DNA from: Paraburkholderia aromaticivorans
GTDB lineage: Bacteria > Pseudomonadota > Gammaproteobacteria > Burkholderiales > Burkholderiaceae
Length of the DNA stretch: 64,000 nucleotides
Direction: 5' to 3'
NCBI RefSeq assembly: GCF_002278075.1
Contig: NZ_CP022992.1
Span: forward strand, 310,001 to 374,000
Under the pieces are notes generated by a model. It had not been told where the DNA came from. It was given only the letters and a program-made list of their open reading frames with translations, and did no database searches. Positions 27,996-37,244 of the stretch are shown here, piece by piece. How positions within the stretch are numbered: the stretch's first letter is position 1; the number at the start of each line of letters is the position of its first letter. A program made the translations under genes and the position numbers.

Positions 27996-29132
27996 ATGAA
28001 ATCGAAATTTTTCATAGCTGGAGGACTTGCATTATGCGCAAGCTCTTGTTTAGCGGAAAGCAGCATCACTCTATATGGTGTCCTGGACACCGGGGTCGAG
28101 TATATATCGCACGCAGGAATCGGAAATAACAGACTAGTCCGTATGGCTGGAATTACGGGAGAATTACCTTCCAGGTGGGGGATTCACGGATCCGAGGACC
28201 TGGGGGGATCCATGAAGGCTGTGTTTACGCTTGAAAATGGTTTTAACGTACGAGATGGTTCAGTTAATCAGGGTGGGCGCTTTTTTGGACGACAGGCGTT
28301 TGTAGGACTGGACACCCGGTATGGTGTATTGACCTTTGGTCGGCAGTACACCATGTCCTATTGGGCCCTCGTTGATTCGGTCGTAACAGCGGTAAATATT
28401 TATGGCGTGCCGTCATTTGATAACTATCTACCAAACGTCCGCAGCGATAACACAATTTCATATCGCGCGACCTTCAAGGGACTGATGGTTGGGGCAACAT
28501 ATTCTTTAGGGGGGCGCGATGCCGCGGGAACCGGTAACGCCCCCGGTTCTGGCACTTGCGCGGGGACCGGGGCCGGCAATGTAGCTTGTCGTCAATGGTC
28601 GGCAATCCTTAAGTATGATGCCCCGCTATTCGGTGTTTCGATCGCATATGATGAACAGCGAGGCGGTACAGGAGCAAGCGCGAGCTTTTTCAACGGGAGG
28701 GCGCCTATACCTCTCTCGGACAGCGGCGATAAAGATGCGCGCGCTTATGCGAACGGTTATATCAATGTCTTAGCCAATGCGAAAGTTTCGTTTGGGTGGA
28801 TTGGGCGAAGGGTCGACACAGTCCTGGCGACGCTACCGAACGTACACTCCAACATTTTTTATGTGGGCGCTGCATACACATTCACGCCGGCATTTACATT
28901 AGACGGGCAATTTGTAAGAACGGTGGATCGTACCCAAGATACAAGAGGGTCGATGGGCGTAGTGCGAGGAACATATTTGCTATCAAAACGCACGGCTGTC
29001 TATGCGCAGGTCGCTTACCTCATGAATAGTACGAACGCACAATATACAGTGAGTGTGGGCGGACCGGGCGCGACACCAAATGCCGGAGTAAATCAATTTG
29101 GGGCAATGCTTGGAATTAGAACGACATTCTAA
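27996..29132 (+). CDS. Outer membrane porin (Burkholderia OmpC/Opc type)
   Basis: A 378-residue general porin. A signal peptide (about residues 1-20, cleaved after CLA) is followed by SSITLYGVLDTGVEYIS, the strand-1 hallmark of Burkholderiales trimeric porins; RWGIHGSEDLGG, GRQAFVGLD and LTFGRQYT follow, and the end is GAMLGIRTTF with the terminal Phe needed for outer membrane assembly. It sits between the meta operon and the BenAB-like operon and may admit aromatic acids. Its AT-rich codon use differs from the Calvin-cycle genes and matches the adjacent oxygenase block. Confidence 0.88.
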   Translation: MKSKFFIAGGLALCASSCLAESSITLYGVLDTGVEYISHAGIGNNRLVRMAGITGELPSRWGIHGSEDLGGSMKAVFTLENGFNVRDGSVNQGGRFFGRQAFVGLDTRYGVLTFGRQYTMSYWALVDSVVTAVNIYGVPSFDNYLPNVRSDNTISYRATFKGLMVGATYSLGGRDAAGTGNAPGSGTCAGTGAGNVACRQWSAILKYDAPLFGVSIAYDEQRGGTGASASFFNGRAPIPLSDSGDKDARAYANGYINVLANAKVSFGWIGRRVDTVLATLPNVHSNIFYVGAAYTFTPAFTLDGQFVRTVDRTQDTRGSMGVVRGTYLLSKRTAVYAQVAYLMNSTNAQYTVSVGGPGATPNAGVNQFGAMLGIRTTF

Positions 29133-29257
29133 GGAAATTCTAAGGAAACACTGATCGATGAGTTCGCTGGCGGCGCTTCCGACGAGACTGCTTTCAATTG
29201 TCGGAATGGCGAACGAATTTTTTCGCGATCGGAGTGACTTTTGCTCGAAAACGAGGT

Positions 29258-29510
29258 TCACTCTGTGCGTTTTTCATACACATAACGGATTCCCCCATGT
29301 ATCGAGCGCAGCCGATTCTTCGCGATCACCAGGTTTGCCAAGGCGAACAGGCTGAACAGTTGTGCCGTGTTCTTGGCGAGCCCCTTATAGCGGACCTTGC
29401 GATGGTGGAACAGGTTCTTGACGATATGAAACGGATGCTCGACCCGGGCGCGAATCTGCGCCTTGGTTCGCTCCACAGCGATCACCAGAACCTTGAGTTT
29501 TGAACGATGG
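29258..29510 (-). pseudogene. IS5-family transposase, C-terminal remnant
   Basis: The minus strand encodes KVLVIAVERTKAQIRARVEH, PFHIVKNLFHHRKVRYKGLA and KNTAQLFSLFALANLVIAK, the typical C-terminal end of IS5-family transposases (DDE with the YREK-like region lost). There is no N-terminal half nearby. This is a scar between the porin and the third oxygenase operon. Confidence 0.75.
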
Positions 29511-29761
29511 GAGAACTGGCGCGTGGCTGGCGGTCGCAGAATGCGCCGTCAGCCACGCGGAGGGAGTTGCAATCATCGTCCGTGGAGTAGCCTTATCCGG
29601 GAAACCACCGAGTTTATAAATCTCGAGATTGTGTAAATATATTGAACATAGGCTGCGGAGTAAGCGATGTCGGTAATTGGATGCAGCGTGGAACTGTGTT
29701 TCTTCGTGGTGCCTTCGTCATCCATTGACGATAGGTCTGGACTCTTGGGCTGGAGATTTTT

Positions 29762-30106
29762 GTGACAAAAGTGAGTGATTCAGTCCGACTCATTAGCATT
29801 GCTAAACTTGAGGCAAACAGTGTGGTGCGCGTCGATGTTGATGGTCGACCCGCGGTGGCAGTGTTCAGGCTGGAAAACGATTTCTATGTGACAGACGATC
29901 TATGTACACATGGAAATGCTTCGCTCTCCGACGGAGAGATCGTCGATGGTGAAGTCGAATGCCCATTTCATGGCGGTAGCTTCGACATCCGAACCGGCGC
30001 GGCTTGCAAGTATCCGTGTACGTCGGCGCTTACCGTATATCCCGCCCAAGTCGAGGAAGGATGGGTATGCGCAGCACTGCACCACGGTTCGCGCATAACG
30101 GACTAG
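29762..30106 (+). CDS. Rieske-type ferredoxin (system C)
   Basis: A 114-residue Rieske ferredoxin with Cys48-x-His50 (CTHGNASLSDG) and Cys67-x2-His70 (CPFHGGSFD). It starts with GTG; the upstream region holds CGAGATTGTGTAAATAT (29624-29640), shared with the GntR-dmpD control region. It precedes a BenA-like oxygenase, which in classic benzoate systems is fed directly by a BenC reductase instead. A decayed copy of a gene like this one lies at 33895-34065. Confidence 0.87.
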   Translation: MTKVSDSVRLISIAKLEANSVVRVDVDGRPAVAVFRLENDFYVTDDLCTHGNASLSDGEIVDGEVECPFHGGSFDIRTGAACKYPCTSALTVYPAQVEEGWVCAALHHGSRITD

Positions 30107-30142
30107 ATCAAACAATCGAATGGCGGATAGGAGAAGTGCGAT

Positions 30143-31501
30143 ATGAACGATCGTCTTGAGGCGGACGCAGGCACGGGAGTTGGACGGGAAATCGGCGAGT
30201 TTATCCGTCACGAGGTCGGGGGCGTGCGCCGTGTAGATAGGCGGATTTTTACAGATCCTGAGTTGTTTGAGCTTGAGATGAAACAAATCTGGGAGAAGGT
30301 CTGGGTGTACGCGGGGCATGAAAGCCAGTTGCCAAAGCCCAAAGACTTTATGACGACCTGGATCGGGCGCACCCCAATTATTGTGAACCGCAACAAGTCT
30401 GGCGCGCTCAACGCGTTCGTGAACGTTTGCACGCATCGGGGTGCCACACTTTGCCGCACAACTAAAGGCAGCACGAGCAATTTTGTATGTCCGTTCCACG
30501 GATGGGCTTTCGATGGCGACGGAAACCTCCTTGCTCCGATGAATGAAGACGGCGCTGGCTATCCACCCGGGTTCGATAAGGCCAATCTCGGGCTTCGCCG
30601 GGTAAGACTGGAGAGCTATCGTGGCTTTCTCTTTGCGACGCTTAACGATTCCGCGGAGCCGATCAGGGAATATCTCGCTGAAAGCAAGGCATTTATCGAC
30701 CTTATAGTTGATCAATCGCCGAAGGGTCTTGAGGTTCTCAAGGGGCGCTCGACCTACACCTACGACGGTAACTGGAAAATGCAGGCCGAAAATGGGGTTG
30801 ATGGCTACCACGTGGCAGCCGTGCACGCCAATTATGTGCAAGTCATGCGGCATCGCGCGGAGTCGTTGACGCACGGTGAGAAGAACAAGGCGATGAATGT
30901 AGGCGATCTACCCAACGCACGAGGCGGGTATTACGACCTCGGCCACGGGCATACGGTTCTCTGGTCCGACTGGACGAACCCGCAGGACCGCCCTATTTAC
31001 TCACGTCGCGAAGAGCTGACGGCGCGCCTCGGTCCGGAAAAGTCAGATTGGGCAGTTGGACGGTTGCGTAACCTGTTGATCTATCCGAACGTCTTGCTAA
31101 TGGATCAGACCAGTACTCAAATTCGCGTATTTCGCCCTCTTTCGGTCAATAAAACTGAGGTGACGATTTTTTGTTTTGCACCCATTGGAGAAGCTCCGGC
31201 AGACCGTGCCAAGCGCATTCGCCAATACGAGGACTTTTTCAACGCGAGCGGGATGGCAACGCCTGACGACTTGACCGAGTTTGGTGAAAGCCAGAAAGGA
31301 TGCACGGCAAACAGCGTGATCCGGTGGAGCGAGATGTCGCGTGGGGCAAGCCACGAGATTTCTGGTGCGGACGAAGGAGCGAGAGCACTTGGAATTGCTC
31401 CGCTTAGTAGCGGCGCTCGTATAGAAGATGAAGGAATTTTTGTGGCTCAGCATCAGCGGTGGTTGGATCTTATGAGTGCCAATTCAAAAGGGGAAGTGTG
31501 A
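30143..31501 (+). CDS. benA: Benzoate/toluate-type dioxygenase alpha subunit (system C)
   Basis: A 452-residue Rieske oxygenase large subunit, matching the length of BenA/XylX. The Rieske ligands are Cys96-x-His98 (CTHRG) and Cys116-x2-His119 (CPFHGW); the iron site is NGVDGYHVAAVH with His223 and His228. The opening VDRRIFTDPELFELEMKQIWEKVWVYAGHESQ (family hallmark in parts) is BenA-like. It would form a cis-diol carboxylate from benzoate or a substituted benzoate. BenD lies downstream, supporting this. No BenC-type reductase is present, so electron supply differs from the standard system. Confidence 0.83.
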   Translation: MNDRLEADAGTGVGREIGEFIRHEVGGVRRVDRRIFTDPELFELEMKQIWEKVWVYAGHESQLPKPKDFMTTWIGRTPIIVNRNKSGALNAFVNVCTHRGATLCRTTKGSTSNFVCPFHGWAFDGDGNLLAPMNEDGAGYPPGFDKANLGLRRVRLESYRGFLFATLNDSAEPIREYLAESKAFIDLIVDQSPKGLEVLKGRSTYTYDGNWKMQAENGVDGYHVAAVHANYVQVMRHRAESLTHGEKNKAMNVGDLPNARGGYYDLGHGHTVLWSDWTNPQDRPIYSRREELTARLGPEKSDWAVGRLRNLLIYPNVLLMDQTSTQIRVFRPLSVNKTEVTIFCFAPIGEAPADRAKRIRQYEDFFNASGMATPDDLTEFGESQKGCTANSVIRWSEMSRGASHEISGADEGARALGIAPLSSGARIEDEGIFVAQHQRWLDLMSANSKGEV

Positions 31502-31995
31502 TGCGCGGCACGGAACAAGTGGAAAGCATCACGACGCTGTTGTTACTCGAAGCAAGATATGTTGATCTGCAAATGTGGGACGATTGGCTTTCTCTCTTCG
31601 ATGAGAATGTTGAGTATTGGATTCCTGCATGGGAGTCCGAACACGAGTGCACTATCGATCCGCAGAATGAGCTGTCCCTCATGTACTACAACGGGCGTGC
31701 CGGACTGGAAGATCGCGTGTTCCGGATTCGAACGGGTCGCTCTGCCGCATCAATTCCACTACCCCGGACCTGTCACCTAGTGACAAACGTCATTGTGTCC
31801 CCGAATGCCGATGGCACGTGTAGCGCAAGCGCCAACTGGGTGACTCATCTGTTCCGCAACGGGGAGGCGACGCATTTTTTCGGTCGATACGAATATCTGC
31901 TGGTGCCCAATGAGGGTGGCTGGCGGATCCGGAAGAAGAAGATCATGGTACTTAACGACTTGATCCCCACCGTACTCGATATCTACAGCGTGTAA
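31501..31995 (+). CDS. benB: Benzoate/toluate-type dioxygenase beta subunit (system C)
   Basis: A 164-residue small subunit of the BenB type: EARYVDLQMWDDWLSLFDEN, YWIPAWESE and RVFRIRTGRSAAS are characteristic, and KKKIMVLNDLIPTVLDIY closes the protein. The start ATG shares one base with the alpha-subunit TGA (TGATG), showing tight coupling. Together the two genes give the hexameric oxygenase of system C. Confidence 0.86.
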   Translation: MRGTEQVESITTLLLLEARYVDLQMWDDWLSLFDENVEYWIPAWESEHECTIDPQNELSLMYYNGRAGLEDRVFRIRTGRSAASIPLPRTCHLVTNVIVSPNADGTCSASANWVTHLFRNGEATHFFGRYEYLLVPNEGGWRIRKKKIMVLNDLIPTVLDIYSV

Positions 31996-32339
31996 GAGTT
32001 TTTAGAAAGTGTTCGATCAGACGTGTGGAGATGCCGCAGAAACACTTCGCATCTCCTCGGCATGGTTTTTCTAATACCACATCTAGGCTTGCTCAATGAA
32101 TACTCTTGCCCGAGAAGCTGTATGGTTGGTGTAGAAGAAAGCGCGTGTGACGATGAAGCAAAGCTAGTGGAATGCGGGACCGGTACATATATGTAGCGAA
32201 ATTGGCGTTGCTTCCGTCGCGTCCGTTGACAAAGCGTTTGGTGTCGTTCGAAGCGTCTATGCTGTGTGGGTCCCATATCGTTTGACAGAACGCCGGCATG
32301 ACCCGGGAAGCTGCTGCGCCGATCAAGCGCGGCTCGCTC

Positions 32340-32660
32340 TCCGGCCAGGCATAGGCGCAGCATGCATCTCCAGTAGCGCTCGCGCGTGAAGAGGCACAAT
32401 GGGGCGCAGTCGCTTGACTTGCGTGTGTTGCGGCAGTGTTCGCCGGCTACCCCGAGGTAGCGGACTGCCGCCTGCGACAAAGTCGACCGCGATCTTGACT
32501 AGCCGTTTGGCCGCGTCAAAGTCGACACGGTGCACGTACCACGTGCCCAAGCGGCTTCGTCGAAGGGTTGATTCGTTATCGCTGCGCCCTGCGTGACTGG
32601 TATAGCATTCTACGCAGCAAGCCAGGCAAGATTGTAGATTCACCGCGCGTAAAGGGTTCG
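32340..32660 (-). pseudogene. Decayed ISL3-like transposase N-terminus
   Basis: On the minus strand, across two frames, I read GTWYVHRVDFDAAKRLVKIA then VDFVAG, RYLGVAGEHC and VKRLR; this resembles the ISL3-family start (WYV-x-VDFD, DFVAGSRF, GEHPVHDT, KRYRHLNFF). No intact catalytic domain follows. The remainder of 31996-32729 shows no supportable gene on either strand. It separates the oxygenase genes from benD. Confidence 0.45.
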
Positions 32661-32729
32661 TTGCGCCGGGCTCGCGTCCGTCCTTGACCCACCAATCCAC
32701 GCGGAATTCAAAAGAGGCTTTCAAAGATT

Positions 32730-33554
32730 ATGATGACTGGTCAGGGTTCTCAGGTAGGTCAACCATCAAGGCGCGGCCGATCACGTTTTGCTGGAAAGAC
32801 AGTCGTCGTAACAGGTGCGGCGCAGGGCATCGGCCGCGCGGTGGCTCTGGCAATGGCGGACGAGGGAGCTCAGGTTGCGCTCGTTGACCGCTCAAACATC
32901 GTTATGGAGGTTCGCGAGGTAATTGTCGGAAGAGGTCTCCAAGCGACAGCAATACAAGCGGACGTGGAGAAACATTCTGAATGCCAACGTATCATGAAGG
33001 ACACAGCGCAAGCCTTGGGGCGCATTGATGTTCTGGTGAATAACGTTGGCGGGACAATTTGGGTGCAGCCGTATGAGCACTATAAAGAAGAACAGATCAT
33101 TGCAGAAATAAACCGTTCCCTGTATCCGACACTTTGGTGCTGCCATGCCGCATTGCCATATATGTTGGCACAGGGCTCGGGCAGCATAGTGAATGTGTCG
33201 TCGACGGCGACGCGCGGTATCCACAGAGTACCGTACTCTGCGGCCAAGGGTGGGGTTAACGCGCTCACAGTGTGCTTGGCGTTCGAATATGCTGAAAAGG
33301 GAATTCGAGTTAACGCCGTCGCTCCCGGCGGCACCGATGTGGGTACCAGACGCATTCCACGAAACGACGTCCCGCCTTCTACCCACGAACAAGATTGGTA
33401 CCAGGCGATCGTGGACCAGTCAGTTGCCTCGAGTTTTATGAGGCGGTATGGCACGCCCGAGGAGCAGGCAGCGGCTATTCTTTTCCTTGCTTCGGACGAA
33501 GCTTCTTATATTACGGGGACGGTTTTACCCGTTGCCGGCGGCGATCTTGGTTAG
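32730..33554 (+). CDS. benD: cis-1,2-dihydroxycyclohexa-3,5-diene-1-carboxylate dehydrogenase
   Basis: A 274-residue short-chain dehydrogenase: TGAAQGIGRAVA (cofactor loop, about residues 27-38), NNVGG, catalytic Ser/Tyr/Lys in SIVNVSS and YSAAKGG. ALTVCLAFEYAEKGIRVNAV followed by APGGTDVGTRRIPRN is distinctive of BenD. It oxidises and decarboxylates the benzoate cis-diol to catechol, linking system C to the meta pathway. The first 15 residues look unlike the family and the ribosome site is poor (AGAGG 14 bases upstream), perhaps because the upstream sequence is rearranged. Confidence 0.85.
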   Translation: MMTGQGSQVGQPSRRGRSRFAGKTVVVTGAAQGIGRAVALAMADEGAQVALVDRSNIVMEVREVIVGRGLQATAIQADVEKHSECQRIMKDTAQALGRIDVLVNNVGGTIWVQPYEHYKEEQIIAEINRSLYPTLWCCHAALPYMLAQGSGSIVNVSSTATRGIHRVPYSAAKGGVNALTVCLAFEYAEKGIRVNAVAPGGTDVGTRRIPRNDVPPSTHEQDWYQAIVDQSVASSFMRRYGTPEEQAAAILFLASDEASYITGTVLPVAGGDLG

Positions 33555-33671
33555 CGCTGGTCGGTGTTATTGACCCAGCCAGGACCTTGACCATTTTTAT
33601 TTATTATCTGCGCTGAAGTTTCGCGATCGATATTGGCCGCCATTTTACTGAGACTTCCATAATTTACGTCA

Positions 33672-33869
33672 TCACCAGAGCGTAGCCTGCATCCAGCACG
33701 CCGCGATGATCGAGGGTCGCTTTTGAGCGCTCTTGAGTTTGTTGCGTGCGGTGGCGTGCAATTCGCTCAGACCGTTGGGACAGTAGTTGGCCAGTGCTTG
33801 TCGCTTGAGCCACGCCCTCAGATATTCGACGGGATTGAGGTCGGGGCATACGGGGAAGAAAAGCCAATC
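33672..33869 (-). pseudogene. IS630-family transposase, C-terminal remnant
   Basis: The minus strand reads PDLNPVEYLRAWLKRQALAN then YCPNGLSELHATARNKLKSA, the C-terminal end of IS630-type DDE transposases (PDLNPIE with the last catalytic Glu). Only this tail is present. It is a recombination scar between benD and the transporter. Confidence 0.8.
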
Positions 33870-33894
33870 TGAACAGAAGATGAGTTCTTTATCA

Positions 33895-34065
33895 CTCACG
33901 ACACATGCACTTACGCTAATGCGTCATTTGCTGACGGCAGATTCATGGAGAAATTGAATGACCATTCAAGGGGCGGTAGCGTCTGACATCCGAACTGGCG
34001 AGGCTCGCAAGTACCATGCACTACGACGGTGAGATGTACCCGGTTATAGTTCGGTTCATGTCGAT
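33895..34065 (+). pseudogene. Remnant of a Rieske ferredoxin gene
   Basis: The DNA here matches the Rieske ferredoxin gene at 29762-30106 with small indels. GACATCCGAACTGGCG (33988-34003) corresponds to GACATCCGAACCGGCG, GGCGGTAGC precedes it in both, and GCAAGTA follows in both. Upstream, codons for NAS and ADG match NASLSDG, but the second ligand pair (CPFH) is destroyed. It therefore cannot make a working ferredoxin and is the tail of a second copy of the system C ferredoxin. From 34066 to 34219 I see only the transporter ribosome site GGAGAGGG. Confidence 0.6.
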
Positions 34066-34219
34066 ACGGCTGGGACATGCCGCGCTTAACGAAGGTTTCA
34101 GACCCCGATGCATTCGAGTTCACGCCCTCGGGTCGTAAATTGCTCTTGACCCGGCAACCTACGAAACGACCCAACGTCGACAGGCACCGGGGCAGGCCTT
34201 TTATTCTTCGGAGAGGGAT

Positions 34220-35566
34220 ATGGAACCTGTCGAGTCGGAAGACATCAAGGCCTTCATCGACGCCCGAAAGGTGTCGGCGTATCAATGGCTCGTGCTGGTC
34301 CTGTGCTTCTGGATCGTTATGATGGATGGCCTCGATACAGCTGTGATGGGCTTCGTCGCACCCGTGATCATGCACGACTGGAGCGTGGGCCGCGCGGCGT
34401 TCGGCACGGTGATGAGCGCGGCGATGGTCGGCCTCGCGATCGGCGCGCTCGCGGCCGGGCCGGCAGCGGACCGTTTCGGCCGCAAGTTGGTGGTAATCGG
34501 TTCGGTGTTCTGTTTCGGCGTATTCACCGTATTCGGCTCGCTCGCCGATACTCCGACGCAGCTCGTCGTGCTACGTTTTCTGACGGGGCTTGGCCTCGGC
34601 GCGGCGATGCCGAATTCGACGACGCTGCTGTCCGAGTACGTTCCGTCGCGAAGCCGATCGCTGCTGCTCACGATAGCGGTCACCGGCTTCAATTTCGGCT
34701 CGGGAGCAGGCGGCTTCGTCGCGGCGTCGCTAATTCCGCGTTTCGGCTGGCACTCGGTTTTCCTGTTCTGCGGCATCCTACCCATCGCCAGCGTGCCTCT
34801 GCTCCTATGGCTGTTGCCGGAATCGGCGCAGCACATGCTCGTGCGTAAGACGCCGAGCGAGCGGATCGCGATCACCCTCGGGCGAGTGTGCCGCCACACG
34901 TTCGATGCGGGCGCGCAATTCACGTCGCCCGAGCCTGCGGTGACGGCCCGCGTCTCCGTGCGGATGCTCTTCGTTGACGGCTACGCGTTCAGCACAGTCA
35001 TGCTGTGGGTCACATACTTCATGGGCCTTCTCATTGTCTATCTTCTGACGGGCTGGCTGCCGACGCTCATCAAGGACGCGGGCATGCCGGTCGAACGCGC
35101 AGCGGCGATCACGGGGATGTTCCAGCTCGGCGGGACGATGGGCGCGGTCGTCGTCGGCTTCGCGATGGATCGGTTGGACCGGAACGCGGTGATTGGCGCG
35201 GCGTATCTGCTCGGCGGAGTGTTCATCTTCGCGCTCGGCACGATCACGCTCGAGGCGTCGCTGCTGCCAATTTTCGTCGCTAGCGCGGGATTCTGCATTA
35301 GTGGCGCGCAAACGGGTCTTAACGCGCTCGCGCCGAGCTGTTATCCGACGCGAGCACGGGCGACCGGGGTGAGTTGGATGCTGGGCATCGGGCGGCTCGG
35401 TGGCATCCTGGGCTCGCTGTTCGGCGGTGCGCTGCTCTCGCTCGGCTTCTCGGTCGCCACGGTATTCTCGGTGCTCGCCGTGCCGGCCGTGATCGCTGCT
35501 CTCGCGATAGTCACGAACCGCATAGCGGTGCGCTACATCACCGCGTCCGTTACTGGCAACACCTGA
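34220..35566 (+). CDS. benK: MFS aromatic acid:H+ symporter (AAHS family, BenK/PcaK-like)
   Basis: A 448-residue major facilitator with twelve predicted helices. The first helix carries the AAHS signature DGLDTAVMGFVAP (about residues 37-50); the loop 2-3 motif is GPAADRFGRK, and GFAMDRLDRN is its counterpart in the second half. Such proteins import benzoate, 4-hydroxybenzoate or protocatechuate with protons. The start ATG follows GGAGAGGG. Codon use is more GC-rich than benD just upstream, so it came from a different source. The substrate is inferred from its position next to benD. Confidence 0.85.
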   Translation: MEPVESEDIKAFIDARKVSAYQWLVLVLCFWIVMMDGLDTAVMGFVAPVIMHDWSVGRAAFGTVMSAAMVGLAIGALAAGPAADRFGRKLVVIGSVFCFGVFTVFGSLADTPTQLVVLRFLTGLGLGAAMPNSTTLLSEYVPSRSRSLLLTIAVTGFNFGSGAGGFVAASLIPRFGWHSVFLFCGILPIASVPLLLWLLPESAQHMLVRKTPSERIAITLGRVCRHTFDAGAQFTSPEPAVTARVSVRMLFVDGYAFSTVMLWVTYFMGLLIVYLLTGWLPTLIKDAGMPVERAAAITGMFQLGGTMGAVVVGFAMDRLDRNAVIGAAYLLGGVFIFALGTITLEASLLPIFVASAGFCISGAQTGLNALAPSCYPTRARATGVSWMLGIGRLGGILGSLFGGALLSLGFSVATVFSVLAVPAVIAALAIVTNRIAVRYITASVTGNT

Positions 35567-35954
35567 TCGACTGCGATGCAATGCTGATCCGCCGGCCGCG
35601 TTAGCCGGCTCCGTTGCCAGCGCGGTCGAGCTGGCCACTTCACAGAGGCCATGTGCAGATGGGCAATAATATTTCGCAATGCGTGGGATTACGAAGCGAC
35701 GTTCGTCGCACTGTTGCGCTCGATCGTCGTGTGGATCGTGGTGCACGTAGGGATCGTTGCGGTCTCACCGGCGCCGCCGCATTACGACGGGACGACCGCG
35801 ATCGGCGGGTTCACATTTGCACTTTTTGGTCACGCTGCCGCTCATTCACCGTGAGGCGGTTGACGGCGCGATTCAGACCTATCAGAAGGCCGCAGTAAAA
35901 GTGGCATTAATGGCTTATCTCTAAGTTAAAGACCGCTAGAAGGAGACCCGAAGC
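35567..35954 (+). other. Gap between transporter and broken porin
   Basis: About 390 bases. A 67-codon frame (35651-35854) has a hydrophobic stretch but no ribosome site and no family motif, so I do not call it a gene. AGAAGGAG (35937-35944) is the former ribosome site of the porin remnant. Confidence 0.45.
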
Positions 35955-36969
35955 ATGGAGAAGCGCAATAAGTTCCGACATACCTTCCCTTGCGCCACTG
36001 CGGCCGGCGCGACGCCGGCATTCGCCCAAAGCAGCGTCACGCTCTACGGGGACCGTCGACAACGGGATCGGCTACCAGAGCAGCCGAACCTCGCTCGGCT
36101 CAACGACGGGCGGCAAGTCCGCAGTGAAGATGAAGGCCAGCGTCTGGGCGGGCAGCCGCTTCGGGCTGAGGGGCAACGAAGATCTCGGTGGCAGCACGAA
36201 GGCGATTTTCCAGCTCGAGTCGGGCCTCAACTCGGCTACGGGTGCTGCCCATTACAGCGGCGCGCTGTTCGGTCGCAGGCGTGGGCTGGCGTGACGAATC
36301 CGGCGTACGGCACGTTGACGACCGGACGACAATACACGTCATACTACCAGACGCTGTCGCCGTACAGCCCAACGACGTGGCTCACTGGCTTTGGCTTCTA
36401 TGGGCCGCACCCTGGCAACATCGACGGGCTCAACCTCGGCAATCGGGGCAACAACACGATCGAATACACGTCGCCGGCGATCAGAGGCTTAACGGTGAGC
36501 GGCTCGTACTCGCTCGGCGGCGTCGCAGGCAGCGTGACCGGAGGCGCGACATTGGCGGCGGTCATTCAATACGCGGCGGGGCCGCTCGGCTTCGCGGTCG
36601 CGTTCTCGCAGATCAACAACTCGAAGGCAGCGGGCGGCACGTGGGCCTCCAGCTCGACAACCTCCAACAACGGCGCGCAGATCGGCGTGTCGGCGCTGAC
36701 GAATGGCTACCAGACGGCGCGCGCGCAGCAGCGCTTCGCGGCCGGTTTACAGCTACGCGCGCGCGACGCGGGCCGCCGAGACCAGCGACAGCGCACAGTA
36801 TCCTCAGTTCAACCTTTCGCAGTACTACGCGTTGTCGAAGCGCACCGGACTCTGCGCGCTCGAGGCGTATCAGCGCGAGGGGCAAGACCGTCGGCGCCGT
36901 TTCAACACGACGCCGTCTTGGTCGGGCTGCCTGTTCGTGTTCGGGATGGGGATTATTCACCGGTTTTAA
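35955..36969 (+). pseudogene. Frameshifted outer membrane porin
   Basis: A Burkholderia-type porin gene broken by at least three frameshifts. SSVTLYG (strand 1) is followed one frame away by VDNGIGYQSS, then SRFGLRGNEDLGG and KAIFQLESGLNSATG; the frame returns for VTNPAYGTLTTGRQYTSYYQ and NTIEYTSPAIRGLTVSGSYS, then shifts again to QYPQFNLSQYYALSKRTGL and ends GIIHRF, the expected terminal Phe. No full-length porin can be made. From 36970 to 37244 there is no gene apart from the next ribosome site. Confidence 0.85.
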
Positions 36970-37244
36970 CGCCGCGCGCCGAGCCTTGCCGAGCGACGGA
37001 GGGGTCCTCAGGGCGACGTGGCCATAAGCGCGCTGCTCGCGTGCTCGGCCCTCATATCGCTTCGACTCGAAGTCGATGAGAGGGGAAAGAGTGAGTCCCC
37101 AAGTGGCGGCCGGCTCGGCTGGACAAGAGACGGAGGATCGGCGTACGCCGGCCCGATCCTCGCGCTAAAGACAGCAGCGCGGATGTCGATTCATTACGAT
37201 GCGGCGCGTGATCCGCCCGGTGTCGATCCTAAGGAGGAAGTTAG

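Noticed and set aside
31983..32480. A 165-codon minus-strand frame after the BenB-like gene
   Set aside because: Only short words near its start recall an ISL3 transposase; most of the frame has no support, so it was listed only as part of a remnant.
35651..35854. A 67-codon frame with a hydrophobic stretch after benK
   Set aside because: No start signal and no recognisable family; could be decayed sequence.
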